Shown: positions 1-10,800, counted from the stretch's first letter. The stretch: DNA of 64,000 nt from JAFGOG01 sp034429215 (GCA_034429215.1 DAOUGI010000066.1:1-64000); one strand, 5' to 3'. Notes: generated by a model not told the origin, from the sequence alone. Numbers and translations: made by a program.

Positions 1-3000
1 AACCTTGAAACGGGCGTCACCGTCGACGGCTTTTACCACTGGCTGTCGATCACCGGCACCGTCGCCCTCGATGGCAGCGGCACCCTCATGCAGTTCAACC
101 ACCCCGGTTGGATCAACTTTAACGACTGGAAATATCACCCTGAGGTCGAGGATACTGTCCAGTTGGAAGAGGTTGGCAACGGCTGGGGCAGCTCCTACGT
201 CTTTTCCTGGGACGAGTGGACCAGGTCCCTCGACTATGGTTGGCAGGTAGGCGCTACCAATAACACCGATAACCATTCCGACCAGTGGGGCTGCATCGGT
301 CCCAACCGCACCGGCGTCGTCATGGCTGCCTTGACGCGCTCTGACCTGATGGACGCGCTGCATGCCCGCCGCACCTTTGCCGCGGAAGACAGCAATGCAG
401 ACCTGTTCTTCAAAGCCAACGGCTACTGGATGGGCTCTGAAATCGCCAACACCGGCCAGATCGCCTTCCATGTGTGGGGCAGCGATCCCGATGGCGAGCT
501 GACGACCCTCGTCCAACTATACACTGCCAATGAGCAACTCATCGCCGAGATTCAGCCCAACACCGCCGATTTCGACTGGAGCTTAAACCAGACGATCTCT
601 GCCGGTGTGCACTATTACTTTGTGCTGGTGGTCCAGGACGATGGCGACCGGATCGTCTCGTCGCCCATCTGGACCCAGGGTGTAGAGGATGTCCGGCTGA
701 CCGACCTCACCATCCAGCCGTCCTTGCCGACTATCCATAACCCCAGCCTGCTGTCGGCGCGGGTCACCAATCGGGGCGCTACTGCCCAAACGTTGACCGT
801 CAACTTTTCGGCAGACGGCATCCCCATCGGCCAGGTGCCGGTCACCGTTGAGCCGTGCACAGTCGGGCCGTGCGCTGATGCTTATGCCACGATCTCCTGG
901 CAGCCGGTCATTACCGGCTCGGTTACGGTACTTGCCGCCCTGGAAGGGGTTCCGGCCGGCGATAACCTCGATGATAACAGCCGTGAGTTGGACCTCTACG
1001 TCACCGACGAGTGGGTCCCGCTCGTCCTGATCGACACCGGTCACAATAACATCGGCGTCGATCCTCATGGCATCAGCCAGTTTGTCGACGACATGACCTT
1101 GCACGGCTATAACGTGCTCTTTAACCTCGACGAGCTCACCGCTTCGGACCTCAGTACCCAGACGGTCAGGCTGCTGATCCTCAACGCCTACGGTCCCGAT
1201 CCGCTCACCGCTGCTGAGACGCAGGCAGTCGCCGATTTCGTCGCGGCGGGCGGCAGTGTGTGGCTTAACAGCATGTCCGACTATACAGGCAAGGTGTGGT
1301 GGGCCTACGACCTTGCCGATCGGATGAACGCTCTCGTATCGGCCATCGAGACTGAGGCCGGCGAGCTGATCCCGATCCGCTTCAACGACGACGAGGTGCT
1401 CGACGGCGACGACAACAACGGCTACCCCTGGGGCATCCTATGGCACAACTTCCCGGTCAGCAACACCACCGGCGTGGGAATGAATGTGGTGCAGATGCAG
1501 TCGTGGTCCGACGCCTCCTTGATGGACCGCAGCGGCCAGGCGCTGACCGAGAGCGACCTGGGGGACAACGGCTTTATGATGGTCTTGGGCGACTTGGACC
1601 CTGGTTTTGGCACCTACGGCGAGGCCAACCGCACCCACAACACCGACGCCGAGGGCTCTGGCTATCCAACTAACGACGCCTATATCTATCTGGCGGACGA
1701 GTACCTGGCTGCCGGCGCCGGTTATGACCTGACGGGGGAGGCGGGGCGGTTGTTCTTCTACGGCGACTCGAACGACCCGTTCAACGTCTTTGCCTACGTC
1801 GCCGGCGACGGCAAGCAGAACGAGCTGTTCAACCTCGAAGTTGTCATGTGGCTGATGGGCGAGCCGCTTCAAAAGATGACCGTGGCCGAGGCCCGCTACG
1901 ATCCAGAGTTGGACGACACCCCAGAGACCCTGGACCGCCTGGTATGGGTCGAGGGAATGGTTACTGCCGGCTACGGTGAGTTCTTTGACGTGCTGTATGT
2001 CCAGGACAACACCGGTGGCATCACCGTCTTTGCCCCGGCAGGCAACGCCTCGGGTGCGATCGAATCAGAGTTCAATCGCGGCGACTGCGTCCGCGTCGTC
2101 GGCACCGTCGACGTCTACCAGGGCGACACTGAGATCCAATTCTTCGAGACCGAGCAGGTGCACGTGCTGGAAGCCAACTGCGTTTACAGCCCTAACCTGA
2201 GCCTCGATGGCTCGATGCTCATGCCCCTGACCACCTACAGCGCTTCGCAAGAGATCAACGAAGGCTGGCTGGTGGTCGTCACCGGGACGGTGACGGCCAA
2301 GTCGGGGAGCGACAGCGTCTGGCTGGACGACGGCAGCGGGCCGGTGCGCCTGTTCCTCGACGGCTACAACGGCACATGGGACGACGTGCAGGTCGGCAAC
2401 CGGCTGATGGCTGCCGGTATGACGTCGGAGGATGGCGCGGGCCAGCGCATCCGCATCCGCAACCACGGCGCTCACCCGCTGCTGCCCGACGACGTGCGCC
2501 TGCTGCCGGCGTTGAGCAAAGAGGTTACGCCCACGGAGAATGTGCCTTTGGGTGGGGTGGTAACCTACACTATCGTCATCACCAATCCCAACCAGAGTTA
2601 CGCCTTCCCGATCGAGATGACTGACGCCCTGCCGGTCGAAGTGGACTTTGGCGGCTGGGTCGTGCAGCCGGCCGGCGCCTCGGTGATCGGCGATGTCGTG
2701 ACCTGGCAGGGCAACGTGGCGGCCGGTGGACAGGTGGAGATGGTCTTTACGGCGACCGTCGGCACCGATCCCTCCTTCCACGGGCTGACCGTCACCAATA
2801 CTGCTGCCTTTAGCTCAGAGACCGCCGGCAACGCTGCAAGCGCCGCCGCTTTCGTCATCGTAGAAGCTCCGCCCAGTCTGGCTATCGTCAAGGATGTCGC
2901 GCCTGAGGGCGACGTGATTCTGGGCGGTGTGGTGACTTTTACCATTACGATGGTTAACAGCGGGGAAGGCCAAGCGACCGGTGTAGTGATGACCGACATC

Positions 3001-3660
3001 TTGCCGGTCGAGGTCAGCTTTGGAGGCTGGCTCGTGCAGCCTGCCGGTGCAATCCAGGCCAATGATATGATCACCTGGACCGGCGACATCCCCGCCGCGC
3101 CGGGTCAAGTTGCCCTGGCCTTCACCGCAACTGTCGGCACCGATCCCGCCTACGTGGGCCGGACGGTGACCAACACAGCTACCTTTGTCTCCGACAACGC
3201 GGGAACCCACTCGGATGATGCGGCTTTTACCATCGTCGCCGTGCCCGTACCCGACCTGAGCGCCTCGACCAAGGTGTCGGCATACCCCGGCCAGCAGGTC
3301 AAGCCCGGCGATCTGGTGACCTACACGATCACGCTGAATAATGCCGGCGATGGGGATGCCACGGCCAACGTCACCGACGTCCTGGGACCCTACTACACCG
3401 TATACGATGCCATGGACCTGACCGAGTCGCCGGCCGGCACGCTGACCTGGAGCGGGGTGGTACCGGCCGGGCAGCAGGTGGTACTGCACTTTGTTGTCCA
3501 GGTCGCGGGACTGGGCGACCTGCCGGTCGGCATCACCGTCCTGGATAACAGCATGCTGATAGACGACGGCGTGCATCCGGCGTTCCAGGTATCTGACTTG
3601 ACGCCTCCGTCGGTGCGGATCTACGGCATCTACATGCCGCTGGTCGCGCGTAACTACTAG
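1..3660 (+). CDS. Secreted PHP-domain / DUF11 multidomain protein (5' end outside window)
   Basis: The frame is open from base 1, so the true start lies upstream; 1219 residues are visible. Residues about 1-145 look like the end of a PHP-type (CehA/McbA-like) metallohydrolase domain, with histidine motifs FNHPGW and DNHSDQW. A CARDB-like beta domain follows (about 230-340), then a GATase/DUF4350-like domain beginning LILIDTGHNN-style (about 341-625) and an OB-fold-like segment with VYVQDNTGGI (about 625-830). Three DUF11-type repeats follow, each with a GxxVTYTIT core (about 837-957, 958-1080, 1083-1195). The last residues, IYMPLVARNY, resemble the C-terminal tail common on Chloroflexota exported proteins. 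The role is probably an extracellular or surface-anchored hydrolase; the substrate is unknown. Domain assignments are by eye, and the PHP call is the least certain because its N-terminal half is missing. Confidence 0.8.
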   Translation, partial: NLETGVTVDGFYHWLSITGTVALDGSGTLMQFNHPGWINFNDWKYHPEVEDTVQLEEVGNGWGSSYVFSWDEWTRSLDYGWQVGATNNTDNHSDQWGCIGPNRTGVVMAALTRSDLMDALHARRTFAAEDSNADLFFKANGYWMGSEIANTGQIAFHVWGSDPDGELTTLVQLYTANEQLIAEIQPNTADFDWSLNQTISAGVHYYFVLVVQDDGDRIVSSPIWTQGVEDVRLTDLTIQPSLPTIHNPSLLSARVTNRGATAQTLTVNFSADGIPIGQVPVTVEPCTVGPCADAYATISWQPVITGSVTVLAALEGVPAGDNLDDNSRELDLYVTDEWVPLVLIDTGHNNIGVDPHGISQFVDDMTLHGYNVLFNLDELTASDLSTQTVRLLILNAYGPDPLTAAETQAVADFVAAGGSVWLNSMSDYTGKVWWAYDLADRMNALVSAIETEAGELIPIRFNDDEVLDGDDNNGYPWGILWHNFPVSNTTGVGMNVVQMQSWSDASLMDRSGQALTESDLGDNGFMMVLGDLDPGFGTYGEANRTHNTDAEGSGYPTNDAYIYLADEYLAAGAGYDLTGEAGRLFFYGDSNDPFNVFAYVAGDGKQNELFNLEVVMWLMGEPLQKMTVAEARYDPELDDTPETLDRLVWVEGMVTAGYGEFFDVLYVQDNTGGITVFAPAGNASGAIESEFNRGDCVRVVGTVDVYQGDTEIQFFETEQVHVLEANCVYSPNLSLDGSMLMPLTTYSASQEINEGWLVVVTGTVTAKSGSDSVWLDDGSGPVRLFLDGYNGTWDDVQVGNRLMAAGMTSEDGAGQRIRIRNHGAHPLLPDDVRLLPALSKEVTPTENVPLGGVVTYTIVITNPNQSYAFPIEMTDALPVEVDFGGWVVQPAGASVIGDVVTWQGNVAAGGQVEMVFTATVGTDPSFHGLTVTNTAAFSSETAGNAASAAAFVIVEAPPSLAIVKDVAPEGDVILGGVVTFTITMVNSGEGQATGVVMTDILPVEVSFGGWLVQPAGAIQANDMITWTGDIPAAPGQVALAFTATVGTDPAYVGRTVTNTATFVSDNAGTHSDDAAFTIVAVPVPDLSASTKVSAYPGQQVKPGDLVTYTITLNNAGDGDATANVTDVLGPYYTVYDAMDLTESPAGTLTWSGVVPAGQQVVLHFVVQVAGLGDLPVGITVLDNSMLIDDGVHPAFQVSDLTPPSVRIYGIYMPLVARNY

Positions 3661-3672
3661 GATAGGATCGAA

Positions 3673-3704
3673 AAGGTGCCTGGCGACCGGTCGCCAGGCA
3701 CCTT
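3673..3704. repeat. Perfect 32-bp palindrome, terminator-like
   Basis: Two 16-base arms are exact reverse complements with no spacer; the core contains GTGCCTGGC. It lies 12 bases after the stop of the large secreted protein and 20 bases before the next start. It can form a very stable hairpin, but there is no T-run, so it may be a Rho-assisted 3' end or a dispersed extragenic palindrome. A related core (GTGCCAGGC) forms the terminator at 47148-47186. Confidence 0.7.
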
Positions 3705-3724
3705 CTCCTCTGTGAGGGCTAACA

Positions 3725-4300
3725 ATGGAACAGATTCGCGTTCTTGGACTCTCCGGCAGTCCGCGCCGGAGGGGCAATACCGAGACCTTGGTAGACGAGG
3801 TGCTGCGAGGCGCCGAGCAAGCCGGCGCCGCGGTAGAGAAGGTGATCCTGAGCGAATGCGAGATCGCGCCGTGCGATGGCTGTGGCGCGTGTGAAGCCAG
3901 CGGCGAGTGCGTTCATCAGGACGACATGGAATCGTTGTTCGACAAGATGAGGCGCAGCCAGGTATGGGTCCTGGGCACCCCGGTCTACTGGTGGGGGCCA
4001 AGCGCCCAAATCAAGCTGTTCATCGACCGCTGGTATGCTAAGGTTTTCCTGGACGAGGACAAGGCGATCTTTAAAGGGCGGCGGATCATCCTAGTCATCC
4101 CCATGGGCGACGGGGATGACCGTACCGCCCGACACACGGTGGGCCTGTTCACCGACGCCCTGGCGTATGTGGAGGCGGACCTTGTCGCCACGGTGTTGGC
4201 GCCGGGCGTCGACGAACGTGGCGAGGTGACCGGCCACGCTGATGTGATGGCTGCGGCCCGGCAGGCCGGGCACCAGGCGGTAAGCGCTCACAAGAGGTGA
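3725..4300 (+). CDS. Iron-sulfur flavoprotein, NADPH-dependent FMN reductase family
   Basis: 191-residue flavodoxin-fold protein. The N-terminal phosphate-binding loop reads LSGSPRRRGNT, as in FMN-binding NAD(P)H oxidoreductases. A compact cluster motif CX2CX2CX5C (C50, C53, C56, C62) matches the [4Fe-4S] motif of archaeal-type iron-sulfur flavoproteins. TPVYWWGPSAQIK is the conserved flavin-contact/dimer segment. The expected role is cytosolic electron transfer or quinone/aromatic reduction; the physiological partner is not visible. The next gene, a histidine kinase, starts only 3 bases after the stop, so the two are probably co-transcribed and the flavoprotein might supply a redox input. 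That link is inference. Confidence 0.85.
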   Translation: MEQIRVLGLSGSPRRRGNTETLVDEVLRGAEQAGAAVEKVILSECEIAPCDGCGACEASGECVHQDDMESLFDKMRRSQVWVLGTPVYWWGPSAQIKLFIDRWYAKVFLDEDKAIFKGRRIILVIPMGDGDDRTARHTVGLFTDALAYVEADLVATVLAPGVDERGEVTGHADVMAAARQAGHQAVSAHKR

Positions 4301-4303
4301 TGT

Positions 4304-5665
4304 ATGACGGTGCTCCATGCCCAGATTAATGCTCTGGAAGAGGCGCTGAAACGGCTGCGTACCGGCGACTTTCAGGTTTTTGGCCAACTGCCGGCGATGC
4401 TAGACGACCTGCGGCAGCGCGCAGATGACCTGGAGCGCCGCCAGGCAGAGCTGATCTCCTTGTATGAAGTAGGGCAAGAGATCGTATCGATCTTGAATCT
4501 GGATCAACTGCTGGAATCGATCCTGAGCCGGGCCATCGTCCTGGTGGGCGCCGAGCGGGGGTTCCTGATGCTGCAGGAGCGGAACGACTTTGTAGTAGCC
4601 GCGGCCCGCCAATTCGCTCAGGGTGAGGTGGACGATGCCCAGACGGAAGTCAGTTACGGCATCATCCGCCGGGTCCTGGCCAGTCGGGAACCGGTGCTGA
4701 CCACCAACGCCCAGGAAGATCCGCGCTTTCAGACGAGCCAAAGCATCATCGCCTACCAGATCCGGTCGGTGCTGGCCGCGCCGCTGCTGGCCAAAGAGGA
4801 GCTGATCGGCGCTATCTATGTAGACACACGCCTCAGCGCCAGGCTTTTTGGCGAAAGCGACCTGGCCCTTCTGTCGGCCATGGCCAACCAAGCGGCGGTG
4901 GCCATCCAGTTGGCCCGCTTGTATGAGAACCTTCAAGCCCGCAACCGCGAGCTCCAACAGGCGCTGCATGAGCTGCAGGAGGCTCAGGATGAGCTGATCC
5001 GCGCCGAGCGGCTGTCGGTTGTGGGGCGCATGGCGTCCAGCATCATCCACGACCTGAAAAACCCAATGACCACGATCAAGGGGTACGCCGCCCTTTTGGG
5101 CCGGGAGGACCTGGATCCCGAGGCGCGCGGGCGATTCTCCGGGATCATCACTAATTCGGTCGATACCTTTGTCCAGATGACGCAGGAGATCCTCGACTAT
5201 GCCCGCGGCGGCGGCCCGCTGCAGCCACAGGAGATCCAGGTGGGGGATTTCATCAAAGATCTGTGCACCTTTATCGAGCGCGACTTTAGCGACAAGGGCC
5301 TTACGCTTGTCCGTGATCTGCACTACACCGGCCCGCTGCTGGTGGATGAGATCAAGCTGAGGCGTGCCCTGTACAACATCGCCAGCAACGCTCGGGATGC
5401 CATGGAAGCCGGCGGCAGCCTGACCATCAGCACCAGCCGCGCCGGCGACAGCGTCGAGCTCTGTCTGCGCGACACCGGCCCCGGCATTCCAGAGACCATC
5501 CGCGATACGCTATTTGAGCCGTTCGTCACCTGTGGCAAAGCGATGGGCACCGGCCTGGGTCTGGCCATCGCTAAAAAGACGATAGAGGATCACGGTGGGG
5601 CTATCGTTGTGGACAGTATTCTGGGACAGGGGGCGACCTTCACCGTGAGGCTTCCGTTCAGTTAG
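4304..5665 (+). CDS. Soluble GAF-domain sensor histidine kinase
   Basis: 453 residues with no membrane segment. A short helical N-terminus precedes a GAF domain (about 45-205), then a coiled coil rich in Leu/Gln/Glu (about 205-240). The HisKA H-box is SIIHDLKNPMTT, and the HATPase_c domain has an N-box (NIASNARDAME), a G1 box (DTGPGIP) and a G2 box (GTGLGLAIAKK). All catalytic motifs are intact. It should autophosphorylate in response to a small ligand or redox cue sensed by the GAF domain. No response regulator is adjacent; the nearest, at 12587, is far downstream and in another unit. Starting at 4304, 3 bases after the flavoprotein stop, gives a natural N-terminus and suggests translational coupling. 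Confidence 0.9.
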   Translation: MTVLHAQINALEEALKRLRTGDFQVFGQLPAMLDDLRQRADDLERRQAELISLYEVGQEIVSILNLDQLLESILSRAIVLVGAERGFLMLQERNDFVVAAARQFAQGEVDDAQTEVSYGIIRRVLASREPVLTTNAQEDPRFQTSQSIIAYQIRSVLAAPLLAKEELIGAIYVDTRLSARLFGESDLALLSAMANQAAVAIQLARLYENLQARNRELQQALHELQEAQDELIRAERLSVVGRMASSIIHDLKNPMTTIKGYAALLGREDLDPEARGRFSGIITNSVDTFVQMTQEILDYARGGGPLQPQEIQVGDFIKDLCTFIERDFSDKGLTLVRDLHYTGPLLVDEIKLRRALYNIASNARDAMEAGGSLTISTSRAGDSVELCLRDTGPGIPETIRDTLFEPFVTCGKAMGTGLGLAIAKKTIEDHGGAIVVDSILGQGATFTVRLPFS

Positions 5666-5678
5666 AAAGCTCGGAAAA

Positions 5679-5822
5679 TTGCTAGAGCGCAAGGCCGGAG
5701 GCGCTGACCTATTAAGCCGTGAAGAGGTGCCGGCCGGCCTGCCCGCCCGCCGGGCGAGCTTGCTGCAGGTGATCCTGCCCATCGCCTGCGACGAGTGCCG
5801 GGTGGAAATTACACCTGATTAA
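5679..5822 (+). CDS. Possible 47-residue small ORF (uncertain)
   Basis: TTG-started frame between the histidine kinase and the next promoter. It contains an Arg/Ala/Leu-rich helix-like stretch and a CDEC pair near its end. The ribosome-binding site is weak (GGA four bases upstream). The stop codon abuts the -35 box of the following promoter. It could be a real small protein, the remnant of a larger gene, or chance in GC-rich DNA. No family was recognised. Confidence 0.2.
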   Translation: MLERKAGGADLLSREEVPAGLPARRASLLQVILPIACDECRVEITPD

Positions 5823-5851
5823 TTGCGCTTTCTTTCACCCTGGAGTATAAT
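5823..5851 (+). promoter_or_regulatory. Promoter of the ATPase/kinase operon
   Basis: TTGCGC, 17-base spacer, TATAAT. Transcription should start near 5858, about 25 bases before the ATG at 5883. The -35 box overlaps an in-frame TTG, so that TTG cannot be the translation start. Confidence 0.75.
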
Positions 5852-5882
5852 AACCGCTACGCCGTACGCGGGGGAATCATGC

Positions 5883-7895
5883 ATGGATGTCAAACGGCTG
5901 CGCAATCCATTTTTTAGCCGGCAGCGGATCATCGATCCGGCCTGTTTCTATGGCCGCCACAGGGAGCTTGAGGCGCTGTACGGTGCTATCGTCACCCACC
6001 AATGCCGCTCGGTCGTCGGCGAACGCAAGCTTGGCAAAAGCTCTCTCCTGACCGCCCTCACCCGGCCGGCGATGATGGAGCGCTTTGGATTGGACCCCGG
6101 GCGCACCCTCTTCCTTTACATCGACCTGGAAGGTATGGCCTCTGCCCGGCGTGAGGATTTTTGGGTCGAGCTGCTGGATCGCCTGGTTGTTGCCCTGCCG
6201 TCCGGCGATCTGCGCGATCAGGCCGAGCGGCTCATGGGGGAAGTGCGTTTCACCACCCTGCGCCGCTTGTTGCGCCGCGTGCGCGATGCCAATCTCGATT
6301 TGGTGCTGGCCCTTGACGAGTTTGAAGGGTTGGCTCGCAATCCGGGCTTTACTCCCGACTTTTATGGCGAGCTGCGCAGCCTGGCCGGCGAGATGGGTGT
6401 CGTGTACTTGACCGGTTCGAAGCGGGGTCTGTACGATCTGACCTACCACGACTCGGCCACCTTGTCTTCCCCCTTTTTTAACATCTTTTCGGAGCTGCTG
6501 TTGGGCTTGATGCCCAACGACGAGGCCCGTGGGCTGTTGACAGAGCTTTCCAAACAGGGACAGGGGCCGGGCTTTTGCGAGGAAGAGGTTGATTTGGGCC
6601 TGGAATTGGCCGGGCCGCACCCCTTTTTCCTGCAGATTGCCGGTTTTCACCTGTACGAGATGGTAGGCCGCGGGCGGCCGCACAGCCCGGCTGCCTATGA
6701 CCAGATGGCCCGCCGTTTCAATGCCGAGGCGGAAGACCATTACCGCTACCTGTGGTCCCAACTGGACGGCGACGAACAGCAGGCCCTCCTGGCGCCCAAT
6801 GAGGTCGGCGACGCCGCGCGCAAGGGACTGTTGACCAAAGCGCTTATCTGGAGCGATCAGGAACCTCTTTCTGACGTTTCACCAGACCGGCTAACACGGC
6901 GGTTTGTGCCTTTCAGCCATGCCTTTGCCATCTTTTTGGAGGACAAGCGGCACAAAGAAAAGCCAACGCCCACGGCAACTACCATGCCCGACACTGCTGC
7001 TGACGGGCAAGCAAGCGACCTGACCGGCAAGCAGTTGGGCAACTATCGCGTCCTGGCGGGAGTGGGTCAAGGCGGTATGGCCAAGGTCTATAAAGGCTAT
7101 CAGCCGCTGCTCGACCGCTATGTCGCCATCAAGGTGCTGGCCGCCCATTTTGCCTCCGACGAAGAGTTTCGCGCCCGCTTTCAGCGTGAGGCTGCCGCCA
7201 TCGCCAGGCTGCGCCATCCCAACATCGTTCAGGTTCACGATTTTGGCGTCGAGGGGCAGATCTACTATATGGTCATGGAGTATATTGCCGGCGACACATT
7301 GAAAAGCCGCATTCGCGCTGCTCGCGACGCCGGCGAGCGGCTGCAGCCCGATGAGATTATCGAGCTGTTGCGCGGCCTCGCCTCGGCCCTGGACTATGCT
7401 CACGAGCGGTCGATCATCCACCGTGACGTCAAGCCGGCCAATGTCATGCTGCGCATCGAAGAGGGCGGGCCGGGCGATCTCACCCCCACACCGGTCCTGA
7501 CCGACTTTGGCGTGGCCAAAATCCTGGAGGGTGTCCAGTTTACCGGCACCGGCATGACTATCGGCACCCCCGACTATATGGCACCCGAGCAGGGCAGCGG
7601 CCAGGAAGTGACGTGCAGCGCGGACCTGTACTCGCTGGCCGTGATTCTGTACGAAATGCTGGCTGGGGAGCTGCCCTTTACCGCTGACACACCCGTCGCC
7701 GTTCTGCTGCAGCACATCTCAACTGCGCCTCCGTCTATTCACCTGCGCGCGCCCGACCTGCCGCCGGCCTTGGACAAGGTCCTCGCGCGCGCCTTGGCCA
7801 AGAAGCCGGAGGAGCGCTATCCCAGCGGTGCGGCCCTGGTGGAGGCTGTCCGGCAGGCGTGGGGGCTGACTCCCCGAACCGGGAGATTCTCATGA
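5883..7895 (+). CDS. AAA-type ATPase fused to Ser/Thr protein kinase
   Basis: 670 residues from the ATG at 5883, preceded by GGGGGA with 7-base spacing; a TTG 60 bases upstream is excluded because it lies in the -35 box. Residues 1-330 are a AAA/STAND-like ATPase: a YGRHREL entry motif, Walker A GERKLGKS (46-53), Walker B LALDEFE (D145, E146). The C-terminal 285 residues are a Hanks-type kinase: glycine loop VGQGGMAKV, K417 in VAIKV, HRDVKPAN (D515), DFG 541-543, and IGTPDYMAPEQ activation segment. All catalytic residues are present. Bacterial kinases usually carry the kinase at the N-terminus; here it follows the ATPase. No membrane segment is seen. The gene overlaps the next by four bases (ATGA), so the two products are probably made together. 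Confidence 0.9.
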   Translation: MDVKRLRNPFFSRQRIIDPACFYGRHRELEALYGAIVTHQCRSVVGERKLGKSSLLTALTRPAMMERFGLDPGRTLFLYIDLEGMASARREDFWVELLDRLVVALPSGDLRDQAERLMGEVRFTTLRRLLRRVRDANLDLVLALDEFEGLARNPGFTPDFYGELRSLAGEMGVVYLTGSKRGLYDLTYHDSATLSSPFFNIFSELLLGLMPNDEARGLLTELSKQGQGPGFCEEEVDLGLELAGPHPFFLQIAGFHLYEMVGRGRPHSPAAYDQMARRFNAEAEDHYRYLWSQLDGDEQQALLAPNEVGDAARKGLLTKALIWSDQEPLSDVSPDRLTRRFVPFSHAFAIFLEDKRHKEKPTPTATTMPDTAADGQASDLTGKQLGNYRVLAGVGQGGMAKVYKGYQPLLDRYVAIKVLAAHFASDEEFRARFQREAAAIARLRHPNIVQVHDFGVEGQIYYMVMEYIAGDTLKSRIRAARDAGERLQPDEIIELLRGLASALDYAHERSIIHRDVKPANVMLRIEEGGPGDLTPTPVLTDFGVAKILEGVQFTGTGMTIGTPDYMAPEQGSGQEVTCSADLYSLAVILYEMLAGELPFTADTPVAVLLQHISTAPPSIHLRAPDLPPALDKVLARALAKKPEERYPSGAALVEAVRQAWGLTPRTGRFS

Positions 7896-10800
7896 TCAGG
7901 CGCAGCATCAAGTATGGTCTGCTGGTCGGACTCGCCCTCGTCCTGGTCAGCCTTTATCCCCTTTTCGCAGGTTGGATCTATCCGCGCGTGATGCACACCC
8001 CTTGGCCGTCCCTGCCCAATCCCCTTCGTACCCTATTGCTCGTCATCAGCGGCTTGGCGGGTGTGGTTGTCCTCGGCCTCGTCGGCAGCCTGGTCGTCAT
8101 ACGGAGCCGCATCACTTGCTCCGTGCAGGCCCTCAAAGCCGGCGCTATCAGCGGCCTGGCGGCTGCCTTCATCTTCTATATCCTGCTGGCCTCCCCCACT
8201 TTCGGCCTCGTATCAGCCGCCGACCTGTGGGCAGCTCTTGACCCCTCAATTCAACCGGCCATTCCAACCGGTGAGCCGCTTGTGAGCTATGCCTACGGCA
8301 TGCTCCGCGGAACGCTCAACCATCTTGGCCTTTGTCTGTTGGCCGGGGCCGTCATCGGCGGCCTGGAGGGCGTTTTCGCCGGTTTTTTGCGGCGCCGCAA
8401 ATCGTTTGCCAACCCATCCCTGATTGAGGCCATTGCCGACCCAGAGCCGCGCAGCCGTTGGTTCGCCGATCAGGATGACGTGTGGAGGGCCGGCCTCCTA
8501 GCCGGCCTGATCAGCGGGGTCGTGCTCTGGATCTGGGAAACGATCGTCGTTTTCAGCGGATTGCAGGAGGACTGGCCTCAGTTGCCGGCCCTCATCGTCA
8601 ACCGGGAAAATCCGGTCTTGCGGGCGCTGCTCAGCCAAACCTTTGCCAATCTCCTGTCTCCGGTGTTATTCCTGGTCGTGCTCGGAACGGGCGCTTTGGC
8701 CGTGCTTTTGCTCCACGATCCGCCCCGCCGCCACCTGTCGCGTTTCCACGCCGTCCTTCTGTCGGGCGTGGTGGCGGCCTTGTTCCTGTTCCTGGCAGCA
8801 GAACGGGATCTCAACTTTGTTCTCGGGCTGGCCCGCTACTGGACGTCCGACTATATTCAGGCGGCGCAGCCCCTGAACCCCAGCGGAGAGGTTGTCATTG
8901 CTCCCGACGAGCTCGTGGTTCTCCAGGCTTTTGTTCAAGAGCCTGTTCTGTCGTTGCCCTTTTTCTACGTATTGCCGCTGGGCGCACTTGCCGCTCTCCT
9001 GGTCGCCGCTTTCGCCTGGATTGCCCCACAGGCGGCGTTCTACGGCCTGGTATTGCCCGAGGTGTTCAAGCGGCCGGTGGATCGCGCCGGCCGCGCCGCG
9101 CGTGCCCTGCGCAGCGAGCCGTCCACCCTGCTGCCGCGCATCTACCGCCTTTTTGGACAGGATGCTCACGCCCTTCAAGTTTTGCCCCATCTGGCCTTCA
9201 TCGTCAAGGATCCGCCGGCCAAGCGGGTAGCCGCCGCTTATCACACGCTGGTCAGCCGTCCTGAGCAGACGGGGCAGGCCATGGCAATTATCCGCCAGAC
9301 CCTGGCCGAGCAAGAGTCGTGGCGATGGCGGGTCGAGGTCGGCGAGCTGTACCGCGTCCTGGGAGAAGGGCTTGCTGTGAAAACGCTGGATCAGATCCGG
9401 GCAATCGAGCCGCCCCCTCAGGAGATCACCTCGTCGCTGCCGGTGCTGCTGGCCAAGAGCTGCGAGGGTCTCGGCCGGATATTGGCGGAGCTGGGAAAAG
9501 TGGAGCGCGTGGACGACCTGGGGACCAAGATCATCTTTCTCAACAGCACCCAGGCCGCCCTGTTGGACCTGCGCCGTTACATCAACCGCGACGGCCAGGC
9601 CTGCCGGACGTGTGCGACCCTCTACCCCGAGGTCGGCATTCTGGAGAAACTGCTCGACCACTGGCAAGGGCTGGTCGCCACGGCTACCCAAGATCTGCAG
9701 GGCCGGGCCAACCTGCAGTTGGAGCTCAAGGTTCATCGCACCGTCTTTGCCCCCCGGGTTTGCGCTTGCCTGGTTGTCTCCAACCAGGGCTTGAACGTTG
9801 CCCAGAATGTCCGGCTGCGGCTGGCCGATGGGGAAGGCTACCGGGTGCCGGAGGGGGCCGAGCAGAGTGTCGATATCATCAGTCCTCAGGAGGCCCGCGA
9901 TTTAGAATTTTACATAATCCCCGATGCGCCGCGCCGCCTGCGGCTTACCTGGGAACTGATTTACGACGACGCCGTGGACACCGGCCGGCGTGTCACCTTT
10001 GCCGATGCGCTGGACCTGTCTGCCGACAGCGAGCGCCGTGAGCAGGAGGTGGAAGGGTCGTCTTTCCGGCGCATCTTTCCCATCCCGTACGTTACCGGCA
10101 CGCCACTCCGCTCCGGCGAGATGTTCGTAGGACGGCAGGACGTGTTTGACTTTGTAACCGAGCACCTGTTGGGCGCCTACCAGAATAATGTGATCGTCCT
10201 GCACGGCCAACGGCGGACGGGCAAGACCTCGATCCTTTACCGCCTGCAAGAGGTATTGTCTGCCACCCACATTGCCGTCTTGATAGACATGCAGGGCAAG
10301 GCAGCGCGGGGCATGGCCGATTTTCTATATGCCATCAGCGACGACATCGTCTACGCGCTCGAAGGCCACGGCATACTTGTCGGGAGCAGCCTGCCCGAAC
10401 GAGCCGAATATGAGACATCGCCGGAATTCACGTTCCGCTCCCGTTTTCTCCGGTCGGTGACGGGCCTGTTGGATAACCGCAACCTGCTGTTGATGTTCGA
10501 CGAGTTCGAGGAGCTGGAGAAACGGGTCGAGGACGGCCGGCTGGAGCCGGAGGTTTTTGACTTTTTGCGTAACCTGATGCAGCATGAGCCTCGCCTCGAT
10601 TTCATCTTCTCCGGCACGCACAAGCTTGAAGAGCTGTGCTCCGATTATTGGTCCATCCTGTTCAACATCGCCGTCTACAAGCGGATTACCTTCCTCGACC
10701 ACGACGATATCCGGCGCCTGGTCACCGAGCCGGTGGCTCCTGCCGGCCTGGAGTACGATCCCCTGGCTGTTGAGCGGATCAGACAGGTTACGGCCGGACA

